Shown here: piece by piece, positions 10,073 to 21,273 of the stretch | Numbering within the stretch: the stretch's first letter is position 1 | Layout: each line of letters starts with the position of its first letter | Assembly (NCBI RefSeq): GCF_001039355.2 | Contig: NW_019774958.1 | Span: forward strand, 292,646 to 322,373 | Direction of reading: 5' to 3' | Length of the DNA: 29,728 nt | Source: Lingula anatina | Lineage: Eukaryota; Brachiopoda; Lingulata; Lingulida; Lingulidae | Position numbers and translations under genes: made by a program | The notes under the pieces: model-generated | What the model saw: the letters and a program-made list of their open reading frames with translations, nothing else | What the model was told of the DNA's origin: nothing | Database searches by the model: none

Positions 10073-12413
10073 TTATAGACATCCGCACTCGTTGACCGCC
10101 ATTTCGGGGATTCTCTTAATGATCAAATCATTGTCGCTGTCGTAATAGAGCACGCTGATGTGACTGAACGATACTGGAACGCAGTGAGACACGGTACGCG
10201 CGCTCACCTCTGACGTCATCCTTTGATACATGGCTTTCACGAAAGCGTGGTTGCTGCCGTTGACTGAGACAGCGGGCAACAGAGGCGCAGAGCAAGACCC
10301 GGCACAATAATTGGCGTAATAGCCAGTAGGTCTTATGATCAGGCCGCCCCAGTTCAGCTCGGTCAAACTGAGGTACCATTGGTGAAGTTTACAAGCCGTT
10401 GTCATGGTTTTTGAATCTATCTCAAAAACTGACGTAGGGATGACATCTGGAAATCCGCGTTTGTGTCTAATAAGAGATCGGGGTTTATTCTTGTTGTCGG
10501 CGTCGCCTGGAGTGGAGAACACCACCAGAAGTGGTGCTTTCGATGCTTCTTTCATAACACCATTTTCTCTACCGGCACATGTAAGGTTTATTTGTAAACC
10601 AGTGATTTCCACGTTTATTGTATTGCTGGTAGAGTTGTTAAATTGTTTCGCAATTTCAGAAATGTCCAAGACGAGAAAGGGTATCGGCTTTGTCGTCTGC
10701 GTAATGACAGTCGTTGACGACACCTGGTGTCCGTTTGCTGACACTATGGAGCGGGGTGTGTAGCACGTAGATAAGGCCAAGTGGACAGCGGTCAACTTTG
10801 TGTTCCAAGGCCAAGACCGCGGCTTGAAGTGGAACAGGCTTGTTGGCCAAGCTAAAAACAACAAAAGAACACCCCTCCTTTAAACTCTAATAGAACTGGA
10901 GTATCCTCATATTCAACTAACAAAGCAAACTCTCCAATTCAAACGTGAATAGCCTCACGCTTCAATATCATCGCATTTATACTAATAACATCTTTCGTCC
11001 TATTTTCTGGCAGTCCCAAATTGCTATAATTTTTCCAAAGTAAAAATATGTCATTTACTAAGACTACATCGTTTTCCCTTGTATTTTTTTCGTCCTGTCT
11101 TTGTATGTTCTCTTGGCACGCTAAAATATTCCATTGCCCCCTGAATGTTACCCTATTTGTACGAGTGAAAATTTTGACCTGAACTTGAACTTGCTCTTTG
11201 GTGATAAGATCACGCCATATCCCCCATGAATAGAACAATATATTATCAAAACAACACTTCACAACAAAAAGAATAAGGGGGGATAATATCGGTCAATCAC
11301 CTTGATGTTTCATTCTCTGCATACTGTCTAACATGAGCGTTTGTGGGATTTGAGTGTAAAAACCATGAGTGATCAGTGAGTGATCCATGAGTTCTAGTGA
11401 TCTGTCTAGTGACCATCAATCTATCGACTTCCAAACTCAAAGGTATCCCAAAATATAAAATATTAAAAGTACTCCTTTGTTTTCGAGACATTTCTTGACA
11501 GCTTTGTGTTTTTAAAGTTTTTTATTCATTTGAAAGATATCGTTCTTTTGTCTCCTAGATATGATGCGTCCCTCATTAGTAATGGATTTACTATCAAAAT
11601 ATCATTTTAAGCAAAGTAAGGTTTGGTTTAAGTGTAAAAATGCATTGAAAACATGCATATAGTTATGATATCACAACATTGAATATCGCATGAAAACATT
11701 CTGTGTGTCTGAATACTTAATTTACAAACTCACTCCAAAGAGTATTATATTTAAAGGGAAAACTACTCTTCATATATAATTTAAAATTCCACAATAAACA
11801 CATTGTTCACAATACATAGAAATATAATATATTCCATTTGCCCACCAAAATCGGACAATGTGGTCCCTTATAGATGACTTCGCTCCGTACATAAAAAAGA
11901 AACATTTGAAAAAAGCATCGTCCAACTTAGAATGTTGAAACGGATTCATCAAACATTGGTAAGTATGGGAAAATCACCATCGATTACCCAAAGAAAATCC
12001 GTTTAATGGCACTTTTCTCGCCAAAATTAAGAGTTGTTATCCCTTTAAATATTTTTGGACTCCAATAAAACTATATAGGTTCGTTAATATTGTTTAAACA
12101 TTAACAGACACTTTTAATAAAATTAATGATATTACAGTTAAAGTTTCATATGCACAGTACTGTGAGTCTCACCTGGGTTTGCTCTGTAACTGGATACAGT
12201 CGCCACGGGGATCCTTCCCTTGTCCATTTCTTCGTACAGATATTCCATGTACACGTGGGGCAACGCGTTGTTTGCAGGCCTATGAGGGTTGGGATTTTTT
12301 AATCCCAGGGCGTGGGCAAGACTTTCTGAAGGGTGTAAAGTGTTGCCGGTTATTCCACGCCCTACAGATAAAAGCACCACAAACATAAAGCACAGCACGA
12401 GTTCGGACTTCAT
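10073..12413 (-). CDS. TGF-beta superfamily ligand (BMP/Nodal-like) without the interchain cysteine
   Basis: Complete two-exon gene for a secreted growth factor precursor of 339 residues. Exon 1 (12413-12173) starts at the ATG of MKSELVLCFMF, a signal peptide of about 22 residues. The ATG at 12515 is in frame but would bury that signal. Exon 1 continues into the prodomain and ends at donor CCCAG|GTGAGA in phase 1. Exon 2 (10851-10073) follows an acceptor TTTTGTTGTTTTTAG. The join gives Ala81 and the continuous prodomain blocks NTKLTAVHLALS, LVLDISEIAKQF and APLLVVFS. A furin-type site RHKR is at 209-212. The mature domain (213-339) has the family pattern: C234, NWGG, ANYCAGSC (C263, C267), NHAFVKAMYQ, HC304VP, and C336/C338 in ECGCL at the end. 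Six knot cysteines are present; the seventh, which normally bonds two subunits, is His303. The ECGCL ending and the NHA-Y/F block recall Nodal; the WGGLIIRP block recalls BMPs. The subfamily is not settled. N-glycosylation sequons occur in the prodomain and at NGS in the mature part. Receptors would be type I/II serine kinases signalling through SMADs. Confidence 0.93.
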
Positions 12414-12666
12414 CACGACTGTGTACGAATTTCGAGGTGTGATGTCGAATATGTAGTCCAGACAGTGGCGAAGCGCAGGCACACTTTCATTTGACCCACT
12501 CACCGAGTTTGACATTTCCCAGCAAAGTGTTGGGAAAGTAAACTTTTGTCAGACAGCCAAAGTCCATGCACACTTCTGGAACACATCCCAGTCAAGTTAA
12601 CGCATACTGTCCCGCGTGGGCTATCTCTTACTGACGGAAGTTGAAAGGCACACAATAAGCTGTAGG

Positions 12667-12674
12667 CCTTTATA
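12667..12674 (-). promoter_or_regulatory. Candidate TATA box of the TGF-beta ligand gene
   Basis: On the minus strand the bases read TGTATAAAGGCC, a close match to the TATA consensus (TATAAAGG), about 254 nt upstream of the ATG at 12413. This would place the transcription start near 12640 and give a 5' UTR of roughly 225 nt. Confidence 0.4.
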
Positions 12675-13434
12675 CAGCAATTTTTTCTTGGAAATTTCAG
12701 CAATGTTTCCTTTATCAGAAATCTATATCCTCTGTTAAACAGTTGAGAAATTTACTATCTATTTAAAAAAAGTTGAAAAATTTACTATCAGTAATTTTTA
12801 GCGTTACGCATTAAACCCACATGTCTCAGTTTCCATGACAAAGGAGATTCAAAAACTAGAATCTAGAATTCAAAAGCGCGCTTATGAATCGTAATTCTGT
12901 GCCCGGTATTGGATGTGGTTAAACTCGGTGAATCAGGGCAAAGTGTTGCAATTTCCAGGAAATTTTGATTTTTGTTATATGAAGGTCAAATGCCCACTGT
13001 ATGACTTTAAAGGTCATTCTGAGAAAAGAAAAAAATTCAAAAGCTTGTATCTTACATTTTGATTTTGGTGTCAAACTTCTTCTTGGATATTTGTTTTTAC
13101 GATTCCCAGCAGTGATCAGCAGTTGTTGAGGACCAAAATACCAAATATCACATAAAACGCAAACTACAATTTACCACTCCAGTAGGGTGAAAAGCATCTT
13201 TTAATAAAAAAAGTTCGAAAATTATCTATGGATCGACAGGTATTATGAGGTCTGTATATAAATTTACAAATTAATCAGTTCCCTTGACTCACATACTTAA
13301 TGACTTCCTACAATTACCAACAAATTGACATACACCTCTTTCTTAGGACTATTGTTCATGGATTTTCTTTAAAAGATTTACAATAAACGAGTTTGAACTC
13401 AGGAAATGCAAAGTTAGCCATATAGATTCTCCAG

Positions 13435-13599
13435 CTCGGCGCTGAGGGTGACAAAGGAAAGCCTACAATAACATCACTTTGGTTGCCTGGCAACAGTTTT
13501 AATGAATAGAACGAGACGGATGCCACCAAAGATGTAGTTCTCAGAGAAAGGAAAGAAGAGGAAATTAACCGATCACTTTCCCCAGGGAAAAAAAAAGCT
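13435..13599 (+). pseudogene. Orphan exon candidate interrupted by an in-frame TAG
   Basis: The acceptor ATTCTCCAG ends at 13434 and a strong donor GCT|GTAAGT begins at 13600. The 55 codons between read as coding (LGAEGDKGKPTITSLWL, then NETDATKDVVLRERKEEE and SPGKKKA) except for a TAG at 13507-13509. Using that TAG as an alternative acceptor (GTTTTAATGAATAG) would leave a clean 30-codon exon at 13510-13599. I do not recognise the protein. The 87-codon ORF on the opposite strand here is probably its shadow. Confidence 0.25.
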
Positions 13600-13949
13600 G
13601 TAAGTCGTATCATTTTCACTGCAGGAGGTTTAACGTGATTTCATGTAAATCGATTTATCTATCCAATCTATTAAGAAACGTATTAATGCATTATGCTCCG
13701 GCTGCATGTTAATCACTGAGGCTGTAACTAACACGAATGATATCATATTATACGGTACATCAAGAGCGTTGCCAACCTGTCCATTATGCATTAAATGCAC
13801 TTAATTTGCGGTCGAACAGATTAGGCAGTGGCCCTTTTCTTACATGCACCGTTTTATATATTCGATCTGTCTTTCCTTTAACTACATGTAAATGAGATGA
13901 GGGGATGCATCCCCTACCCATACGTTTCCAATAACACAAAGGCGGATCC

Positions 13950-13950
<1 letters not shown>

Positions 13951-13984
<34 letters not shown>
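13951..13984. repeat. (AC)17 microsatellite
   Basis: Seventeen uninterrupted AC units. ORFs on both strands across this stretch are artefacts of the dinucleotide run. A GGCGGATCCA fragment just upstream (13941-13950) resembles the end of the degenerate MITE at 15255. Confidence 0.98.
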
Positions 13985-13985
<1 letters not shown>

Positions 13986-14149
13986 AATGGAATACTTTGC
14001 TCTTTTAAGAACCAAGGATATGTTAAAACCTGGTAAGAATGCATTAATGCAGTGGAGTGACAAATGTGAATTTAAAACAAAGCAGCAAGGCTGCCAAATG
14101 TTCAGACACATGGGCAAGATCCTCATGTCAGTGTCTAGTCACAGCTACG

Positions 14150-14965
14150 GTCGCTGGTGCGTCTGACCTCATCTGGCCGCTACCAGGGCTCTCAAGCGTC
14201 AAGGCATTCCTCGGGGTAGGTTTTTAGAGTTTAATCTGGAATAAGATCCCAGGCACCGGTCAAAACTTGTCCAATTTGGTTCAGTTTTGTTGTAGGAAAA
14301 GTAGGTCGTTGATCCGGAGAGTAATGACGTACCCACAGGTTGTCTATGTGGTTCAAATCTGGCAATCTTGATGGCCAAGGTAGCTGCTCATTCCCTTGGC
14401 TCTGTAAGTTATCTGCGATTAAATGTGGTCTGTGTGAACCGGCATTTTCACCGTGCAAAATGAAATTGTTCATAAGGTGCCCCCTACCAAATGGCAGTCG
14501 AGTGGTGCCCAGATTATTCCTGTATCTGATGTGGTGTAGGTTTTCATAGATGACCACCATTGGTGTTTTGGCACCAATGGGTTATCTACTCCAAATACTG
14601 ATGCTGTCAATGACCCTAGTCACTCTAGACGCGGCACACGCTTCGCCATTACATAGGCGTCTTCAGGATGTCTGTTAACTCTACTTTGACTACTTAAACA
14701 GTACAGGTGAAATCTGACTTCATTAAAGAAAACCACGCGGTTTCAGTGTTCTATTCATAAACGACCATGGTCGCCACGCGTTCTGGTGGCAATTTGTCCC
14801 TCATTCTGAACGGAATGGATGGTCTTTGTTTCGTTGCAGCAGTATATCCGTAAGGACGGTGAGTCCTGTATCCTGGTGGTAAGATTCATTGGGCGTTGCC
14901 TCTGTGAAGGTACCTCAGTCTGGGCATAACTCTATAAAACTGTGCGGACCATTCCGTGTGTCACA
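14150..14965 (-). mobile_element. Degenerate Tc1/mariner-type transposon, transposase relic
   Basis: Reading the minus strand, several frames carry Tc1 transposase landmarks in the right order. First comes VVFFNEVRFHL, matching the usual VxFSDESRF block with the catalytic Asp changed to Asn. Next is HGENAGSHRPHLIADNL, matching the DNAxxHxA block with Asp changed to Glu. Then follows WPSRLPDLNHIDNLWV, matching WPxxSPDLNPIEHLW (the third acidic position reads Asp). Last is GMP*RLRALVAAR*GQTHQR at about 14160-14215, the typical C-terminus with two stops. The frame changes and stops several times and no intact helix-turn-helix domain or terminal repeats are visible, so the copy is dead. A 30-nt poly-A run abuts its 5' side at 14980. 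It lies between the TGF-beta ligand and the KCNE-like gene. Confidence 0.85.
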
Positions 14966-14978
14966 ATAATCTGTAATC

Positions 14979-14979
<1 letters not shown>

Positions 14980-15009
<30 letters not shown>
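14980..15009. repeat. Poly-A tract (30 nt)
   Basis: Uninterrupted run of A. It lies directly beside the Tc1 relic and may mark a retroposed 3' end or simple slippage. Confidence 0.95.
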
Positions 15010-15011
<2 letters not shown>

Positions 15012-15254
15012 TCGATAACGGGTGTAACAATGAATTAACTGCATCATTTTTCTAAATTTTGTTTGAAGTCCACCTTTTTTCTTCGTAAAAATTGGGCAAT
15101 TAAGTTTAAGAGATAGACGTAGAAATACAGAGATTTCAGGACAAAATGACGGCCGAGCACTAATGGCATTAACCCCGGCCTATAGAAAACACCATATTGC
15201 TGTCGAACTCAGATTGTTTTAACGTGGAGTAACAGATTCTTTTTACACTACACA

Positions 15255-15536
15255 ATGGCGGATTTAGAGGGGGGGTCAGGGGGGTCCCAACCCCCACCTC
15301 GGTTTCTGAAAAATATATCACACCAATATTCCCCTTTTGAAATTAGAAATTTGACTAGCTAAATCATAGTTCTAAACGGTACCAAAGGGCACTGTTTGCT
15401 CTCCAAAAACACCAAAAAAAATTAGGGCCCTTGAACAAGCCCCGAACCCCACACCAAGGGGGCGATGGTCGGCTTCGCATTCAAAGCCTGACGTTCCGTT
15501 CCCCCCCCCCCCCTTCAAATAATCCTGGATCGGCAT
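15255..15536. mobile_element. Degenerate MITE with G/C-tract ends
   Basis: The left end reads ATGGCGGATTTAGAGGGGGGG. The right end, reverse-complemented, reads ATGCCGATCCAGGATT and is also followed inward by a G run (12-13 C on the plus strand at 15501-15513). The inverted ends are related but diverged. The interior has no coding capacity. Element limits are approximate. Confidence 0.4.
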
Positions 15537-16079
15537 CTGACTACAGCTCCCCTTTTAATATTGATGGAGAAATGTATCATCTCCAGGTATTAAACTTATT
15601 AGACAAGCCACATTTTGTTGAATAAAACAGGATGGGATCAGGCCAGGCCAATTTTATTTAGACCTACATGTATTCTCAACGAGTTTTCTTGAGACAGAAA
15701 CACGCAATCGCTTGGCTGTGATCACTAACAAGACACTAGGATAAGCTGACATTGCATTTAGGGATAAACGACGCACATTTGGATTTCTTGGAAAGACGGA
15801 ACAACCCCAGATAAATACAAAAACAATGGGTATTTACCCCTGTGAGACATTTTTCATTATAGATGGACACGTGTATTTTATAAACGCTGCAAGAAGAATT
15901 ACTATATATATGTGTAAGATTATTCTGCAGTCAAAGAGCTGCTAATACCAGAAATAGTATATCTCTTTCTGTTTAGCTTTCACACTGAAACATCAGGGAA
16001 ATACCGAATTAGTCAAATGAATCAATTATTCTTCCATAAACTGTTCAGCGCTGCAACACTCATTGAGCGTAATCATTAA

Positions 16080-16423
16080 TCAGCAAAGCTTCGTCTGCAG
16101 CGCCAGCCAGATCTAGGATATAATCATCTTCATCTAGACAAATAGCCTTTCTCCATTATACTTTCGAAAACAGAGGGATGGTCTTCGGACAGTAAGTTAT
16201 TACTTCCAGAGATGAAATACTGGTTCCTTAATGAGACAAATAATGAAGATTCCTGCGCATTATTGTGAAGCTTCTCAACGACTTCTGCAGTTCGGTAGAT
16301 GGTCTTTGATTTTCTCTTGGAACGCAGGTCACCACTTTGTGTTCGTGTGGTGAAACATGTATCATTTTTCAAGCCGCGCTCAGTTTGGCCTCGAACAACA
16401 AGTACTGACAAGTTAATTGACAC
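16080..16423 (-). pseudogene. Possible small gene or exon, frame broken near its 3' end
   Basis: An open frame runs from 16423 to 16130, best started at a possible acceptor TTAACTTGTCAG (before the residues YLL/VLVVRGQTERG). It includes RSKRKSKTIYRTAEVVEKL and ends SIMEKGYLSR. Immediately after, a neighbouring frame continues as DEDDYILDLAGAADEALL and stops after INDYAQ near 16070. The two parts look like one acidic-tailed protein split by a one-base shift or a tiny intron. No known domain is recognised. About 150 nt further upstream a 73-codon ORF (16801-16580) has one hydrophobic segment (MAFLFSWFIIFLLP) followed by basic residues, but I could not connect the two with splice sites. Confidence 0.2.
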
Positions 16424-17665
16424 AAATTATTTAGAGGTTGTGCTTTACCCGATGTCGACATATTGTCATCGATTCCGCGAAAAATGAAAAAAATCGTATT
16501 TCAACATAGAATTCAGATTGAATGTGACGTATTTATTCATCTGTTTTCATATTGACATTTGGGCCACTTGCTGGACACTTCAGATGGTGTGATGCAGAAC
16601 AATGGTGGTAACATTGGCATCTTCAGTGTCTCTTGAACTAATTTTGACAACTTTGTCATTTGCTGAATAGGATGAAATGAAACGCCTTGTGTGACGCTTG
16701 TATCTAGGCAACAAAAAGATTATAAACCAGGAAAAAAGAAACGCCATTTGTATGGTCGGCCATTGTTGGCGGTGTGTGTGCTGAGGAATCGGATCTGTCA
16801 TTTGGAAACTCTCAGTTTTATTTCGCAGTAAACATGATACAGATGTCTATAGATGGCTTCGAGAAGATAGGGAAATCTTAGATTATATAGTTGTGTATCA
16901 TAAAGGCAAAGCGCACTTTAGAAACAAGGACTAACTCTCGTTTGATTTTATCTACAGGTAAGTCGTTTCACAAACGGATATCAAAATTCCAATATTCATT
17001 AAAATATGCCTGTGTGATTACATTTTAGCCCATACTTTTAAAAAGCAAATATCCCTATGAATGTCGTCTTAATCAGTGCTGTCGATAAAATATGGAGTGC
17101 GTTGTAAAAACTCTTATATTAGATTTGTGCATAGACCGTTGTAAAGATATTTCATGTGCTTTACAGTGATAATAGATTTCTTATTATTATATACAACATA
17201 TTTTACATACAACATATTTCAAGTTGGTATTGCAAACAGATATATTAGCAGTCTAATCGATTTTCCACTACCTGAACCTATTAAATAATTGCGTCATGAG
17301 AAATTATTCAAGGTAAGTTTATCGATTCTGTGAGGCTTTGTTTTACAGTTGAATTCAATCCTATCTCTCAAATAATTAATTGGTAGGCCCTATAAGGCTC
17401 GTTTATTCTGTTATTGAGATTTCTTGGGGATGAATCATCGTGAATACTGGCGTTGCGCTCAAACAATATAGAAAATGAATACAGCATGCAATCTTATGTC
17501 CTAGATCCGTGTGTTACTGCAATTAGTCGATTAATTCGTGTGGGTGGATTTGCTTACAAATAGCGCATTTCGTTCCATGTAGCTGAATCAGCAATCACTG
17601 TGAGCACTGTGTAGTACACATGGACACTATAGCATTATTGTATGAATGATCTTTAAAATGTACAA

Positions 17666-17681
17666 AAAAAAAAAAAAAAAA
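17666..17681. repeat. Poly-A tract
   Basis: Simple run of A of about 16-19 nt in otherwise non-coding DNA. Confidence 0.9.
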
Positions 17682-19156
17682 GCAAAACAGTTGAAAAAAG
17701 ATTTATATATTTCAATTCCCTACATTCCATTCATACTTATTATGATGCCAATCCATTAGTGGAGAGTATGCGTGATAGCGGGATAGATGGCGTATGTCCC
17801 ATATGGTAATGTCTATAAATGATCAACCCCGCTAAATGCTAAAACCGAAATAAAGTTTAGTATCATTTGACCAATTTGTTTTACTCAAAAGACTATTAAA
17901 CAAACAAATGAGAATTAATGACAACTGCCTGAAAATAACGCCTGCCTGGAAACAGAAACCGATTAAAAATGCCAATGTCTGTGTAAGAATCTTATGGTTT
18001 TACGACCCGCATTGTCATTAAATATACATGGCACCGATGTCAGGTTTCTAAATAGCCTGGTTTACCATAGCCTAGCTACGAACATGAGCGCCAGGATGTA
18101 ATATACTAATATAGTTGACTAATTATCACTTAACCAAGGTGGGACGTACAACTTAGCAAAGATACCACTTGATAATGTGGAAAGAGTTGCTTGCAGAATG
18201 AGTTTTGGGGTTCAAATTGATAAGCAGTTCCCAAATTAGTCAATAAAATACGTTACACAATATAATCAGACTCACATACGTTCTGTACGTTGGCGTGTAT
18301 TAACCAAAGCGAACTGAAAACCTCAGTGTGATAAGTATTGCAAAAATTCGAAAAGAAACGACCAACACCACGTATAAAATAAAATCGACAAGAAAGAAGA
18401 AATAAAACAGAACCACAAAACACGGTAATATACATTTTCCATGTCTTTTTGTATAATAATGAAAAAAGGTAAATCGTTTCTGAAGACACTAAACCACGAA
18501 ACACATTTCCAGGAAGCAAAAAATAAAAATTAGCAGAAAGGCAACAACTCTCAGACTTGACAAATACTGGTTTTGCTTGAGTCAGCACAAAAAAAATCAG
18601 TGCCCAGTGCTACAACTAGGAGCAGACAGGCAAAATGTGATAATTAACTAATCAATAGATTTACGCAACACCGCATGGCAGTCAAATTGACGGTGGCTGT
18701 CTCAGTAAACACAGCTTCAAAACAAGATCTAGACCAACTCCTAATCTCGATGGCATGCACACATTTCGCTGTAATGGATGTCATTTAGACTGTCGAGACT
18801 ATTATACGGTTGACGCGCCACCGATTAGTGACGATATATTGTGATGACATGAACATGTTGTTTTCAATAGACGAATAAGCTTCACGCCATGTATAACGCA
18901 ATATATAATACTGTCTGAAATATGGCTCCATTGTGAAGGTGGCTGCCGTTTCCGACAGGCCTTATTCTCAACAATAATTAATTTTTAATGAACCCTTGTC
19001 CACAATATATGCATCAAATATCAAATGAGAATTTAGGGAATTTATGCACGTTTAAATACATATCGCTAAAACATCTTGTTGAATGTTGACTCATATCTTA
19101 CACAAAATGGCAGAATTTAGACAGCGATGGACCAATTCCTGTCACAGTTAGGGACT

Positions 19157-19652
19157 TGCGACCTGACACCGCGCCAGTAACATCAATCAGCAGCTAGACT
19201 AGAATTGGAAGAGCGTGGTGTATTGTTTGCTGAACGAAAATCGCAGTGATCTCTATAGAACAAATGAGATCTAAACCCGACTCTGACATGAGCATGTCAT
19301 AGGAACTAAAGCTGTGCTGCTAGAAGGCGATTTTCAGTTAAAAGTGAGTATTTATACCGTAGGACTGGGAGATATATTACGTCTAGACCTAAAAAAATCA
19401 TTTTGTAAGAACAATGATCAAAGAGTAGATAATATAAAACCCACCGCGGCTATTTGACTTCCGTTTGTACCGAAGTGTGCGCAGTAGACGTTACTGGAGG
19501 TTTATTGCCCTGTGGTAACTACACGGAAAGTGTTCTTTATAGCTGTCAGTGCCACACTAGATCACAGTAGGCCTATAATCACACAAAATGGTTTAATGGA
19601 ATCATTGAGCTAAATGAGTCTGGCAGGACGTACACTGTGGTGTCAGGTCGCA
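19157..19652. repeat. 14-bp perfect inverted repeat pair, 468 bp apart
   Basis: TGCGACCTGACACC at 19157-19170 is matched by its exact reverse complement at 19639-19652. The match ends sharply at both sides. The arms could be the inner or terminal part of a small DNA transposon. No target-site duplication or transposase was identified. Short ORFs in the interior are within chance length. Confidence 0.5.
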
Positions 19653-19919
19653 CGGATGCCAAATGGAAACCTATATATTTTTACTATATTTGTGATCGCT
19701 GTTATGTCAAACATTGCCTATCTATAACGCTGTGTATTTCTACAAACGTAACTTAGATGTAAAAACATTTTGACCACCCTAGGTCATGTATACCTTATTA
19801 ATTAAAGGAACAATAACTGTTCGTTTTGGCCAAAAAATGAATTTTCTTGGAGTAAACAACAATTTTCCCATAGTTACCAATAGCTAAGGAATCCATTTCT
19901 ACACTCAAAGTTAGTCCCT

Positions 19920-19945
19920 GTTTTTTTTTTTTTTTTTTTTTTTTT
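19920..19945. repeat. Poly-T tract
   Basis: Uninterrupted T run of about 26 nt. No coding sequence is attached to it. Confidence 0.95.
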
Positions 19946-21273
19946 AGTAATTTCTTAAGAGATTATTACAGAATATAGCCATCTATGTAGGTAACGTGGT
20001 CTGATGACAAGCTCAGGTATCAGAATAATAGCTATAACTGCCGTTTTTGTGGTAAAACAGAATATATTATATTCCTATGTAGTTGTTTACAATGTTTCTA
20101 TTGTGAAATATCGGCTTTTTTCGGCTTGTAAACTAAATGAAACTAACTGAAAATGTTTTATGGCGCATTTGTGTAGGAATAACGACCTCAGGTACATTGT
20201 GCTTAAATCCTCTACGTGAACCTGTACGACTGTAATGACTCTGATAATGGCTGTCCTTAATTAAGAATCGTACTATCTTGTATTATTAAAAGAAAATAAA
20301 AACACGCATATCAGATGTTACCTTAATCATATCAGGTGTTATTATTAAAATAATAGGCTTCATTTTGCAAAACCATCATTACTATCTGTGAGTCATAAGC
20401 TCGACTGGTCGAAAATGCGATCAAGCAATATATTTGGTCCTTAATGTCTAAGAACGAATTTAGAACAATGGTGAAATGAGTCGGTATAGACCAGTTTTTA
20501 AAACAACTGTCATTTCCCACTTTAGTTTAGCTGTTTCGATATGTTGATATCATTACACCAAATCTTTCTCGATCCTTCCTTCACACGTGGCACGTTTTCC
20601 AACACCACGTGAAGGATAACCTCAAACCGTGCACAATGCAATCAAGGTACCGGACGTTTTAGCTTCCATGGTAGGACATGGTGACGTCAAAGAACTAGAT
20701 TATAACAAGATAATGATCTACAACAGGTGTACAGGTGTATATGTAAATCGCCAATGTTTCGTCCAAAATCATAAATATTGTGCGTCGTTTAAACATCTGT
20801 GGACCCATGTGTGACTGAATTTCGGGTTGGGGTCTTAAAGGTTTTTTTGACAGTTCACCAGTCATCTGTCTCGGCTCAATCCATGCACTATACCGGTAGT
20901 TTCTCTGGAAGGAAACGAGTTCGATGGAATAGGCTTAAACCTGTGCATTTAAGTACGCAACGCTTAATTTAATCTTGCCACACCGGGTTATTGCTCGGAG
21001 AGATATGGGTTAAAAATCCCTTCAGAATATATTCTTTCTGCCTAGTGATCTTGCGATACTCAATGCATCCGTAAATCAATATTTACATTGTCATTCATGT
21101 GTGTTAATTATAATAAAGATTGTCTTGCATGCCTTCAAGGGAGAAAACAGAAAGGATACTAGAGAGAAAAAGAGTTCAGCGTGTTTTGACAATAGAGCGA
21201 AATATTTCAGCATTCGCTTCATACTATATAATATTTGATAATTAAAAAATATATATGCATTCTATATTTTCAG

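Larger units (their letters stand above)
12675..21273. other. Intergenic region with repeats and transposon relics, no firm gene
   Basis: About 8.6 kb. It holds the microsatellite at 13951, the Tc1 relic at 14150, poly-A runs at 14980-15009 and 17666-17681, a poly-T run at 19920-19945, a degenerate MITE at 15255 and an inverted repeat pair at 19157/19639. Weak coding signals are listed separately (13435-13599 plus strand; 16080-16801 minus strand). The downstream part probably includes an intron and a 5' non-coding exon of the KCNE-like gene, since that gene begins at a splice acceptor, but I cannot place the upstream exon. Confidence 0.55.

Noticed and set aside
10205-10215. TGACGTCA, considered as a CRE
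   Set aside because: It lies inside the coding sequence of the TGF-beta ligand, where it is explained by codons.
10404-10763. 119-codon plus-strand ORF
   Set aside because: It lies antisense to the TGF-beta ligand exon, whose frame has clear family motifs.
13784-14166. Three ORFs reading through the (AC)n tract
   Set aside because: They owe their length to the dinucleotide run (poly-Val-Cys or Thr-His) and have no other support.
18253-18588. 111-codon minus-strand ORF with hydrophobic residues
   Set aside because: AT-rich codons give Phe/Leu/Ile by default. No splice context, motif or neighbour supports a gene.
19260-19780. Stop-poor plus-strand frames (for example YKTHRGYLTSVCTEVC...)
   Set aside because: Lengths of 45-60 codons are within chance for six frames over this distance, and the frames carry internal stops.
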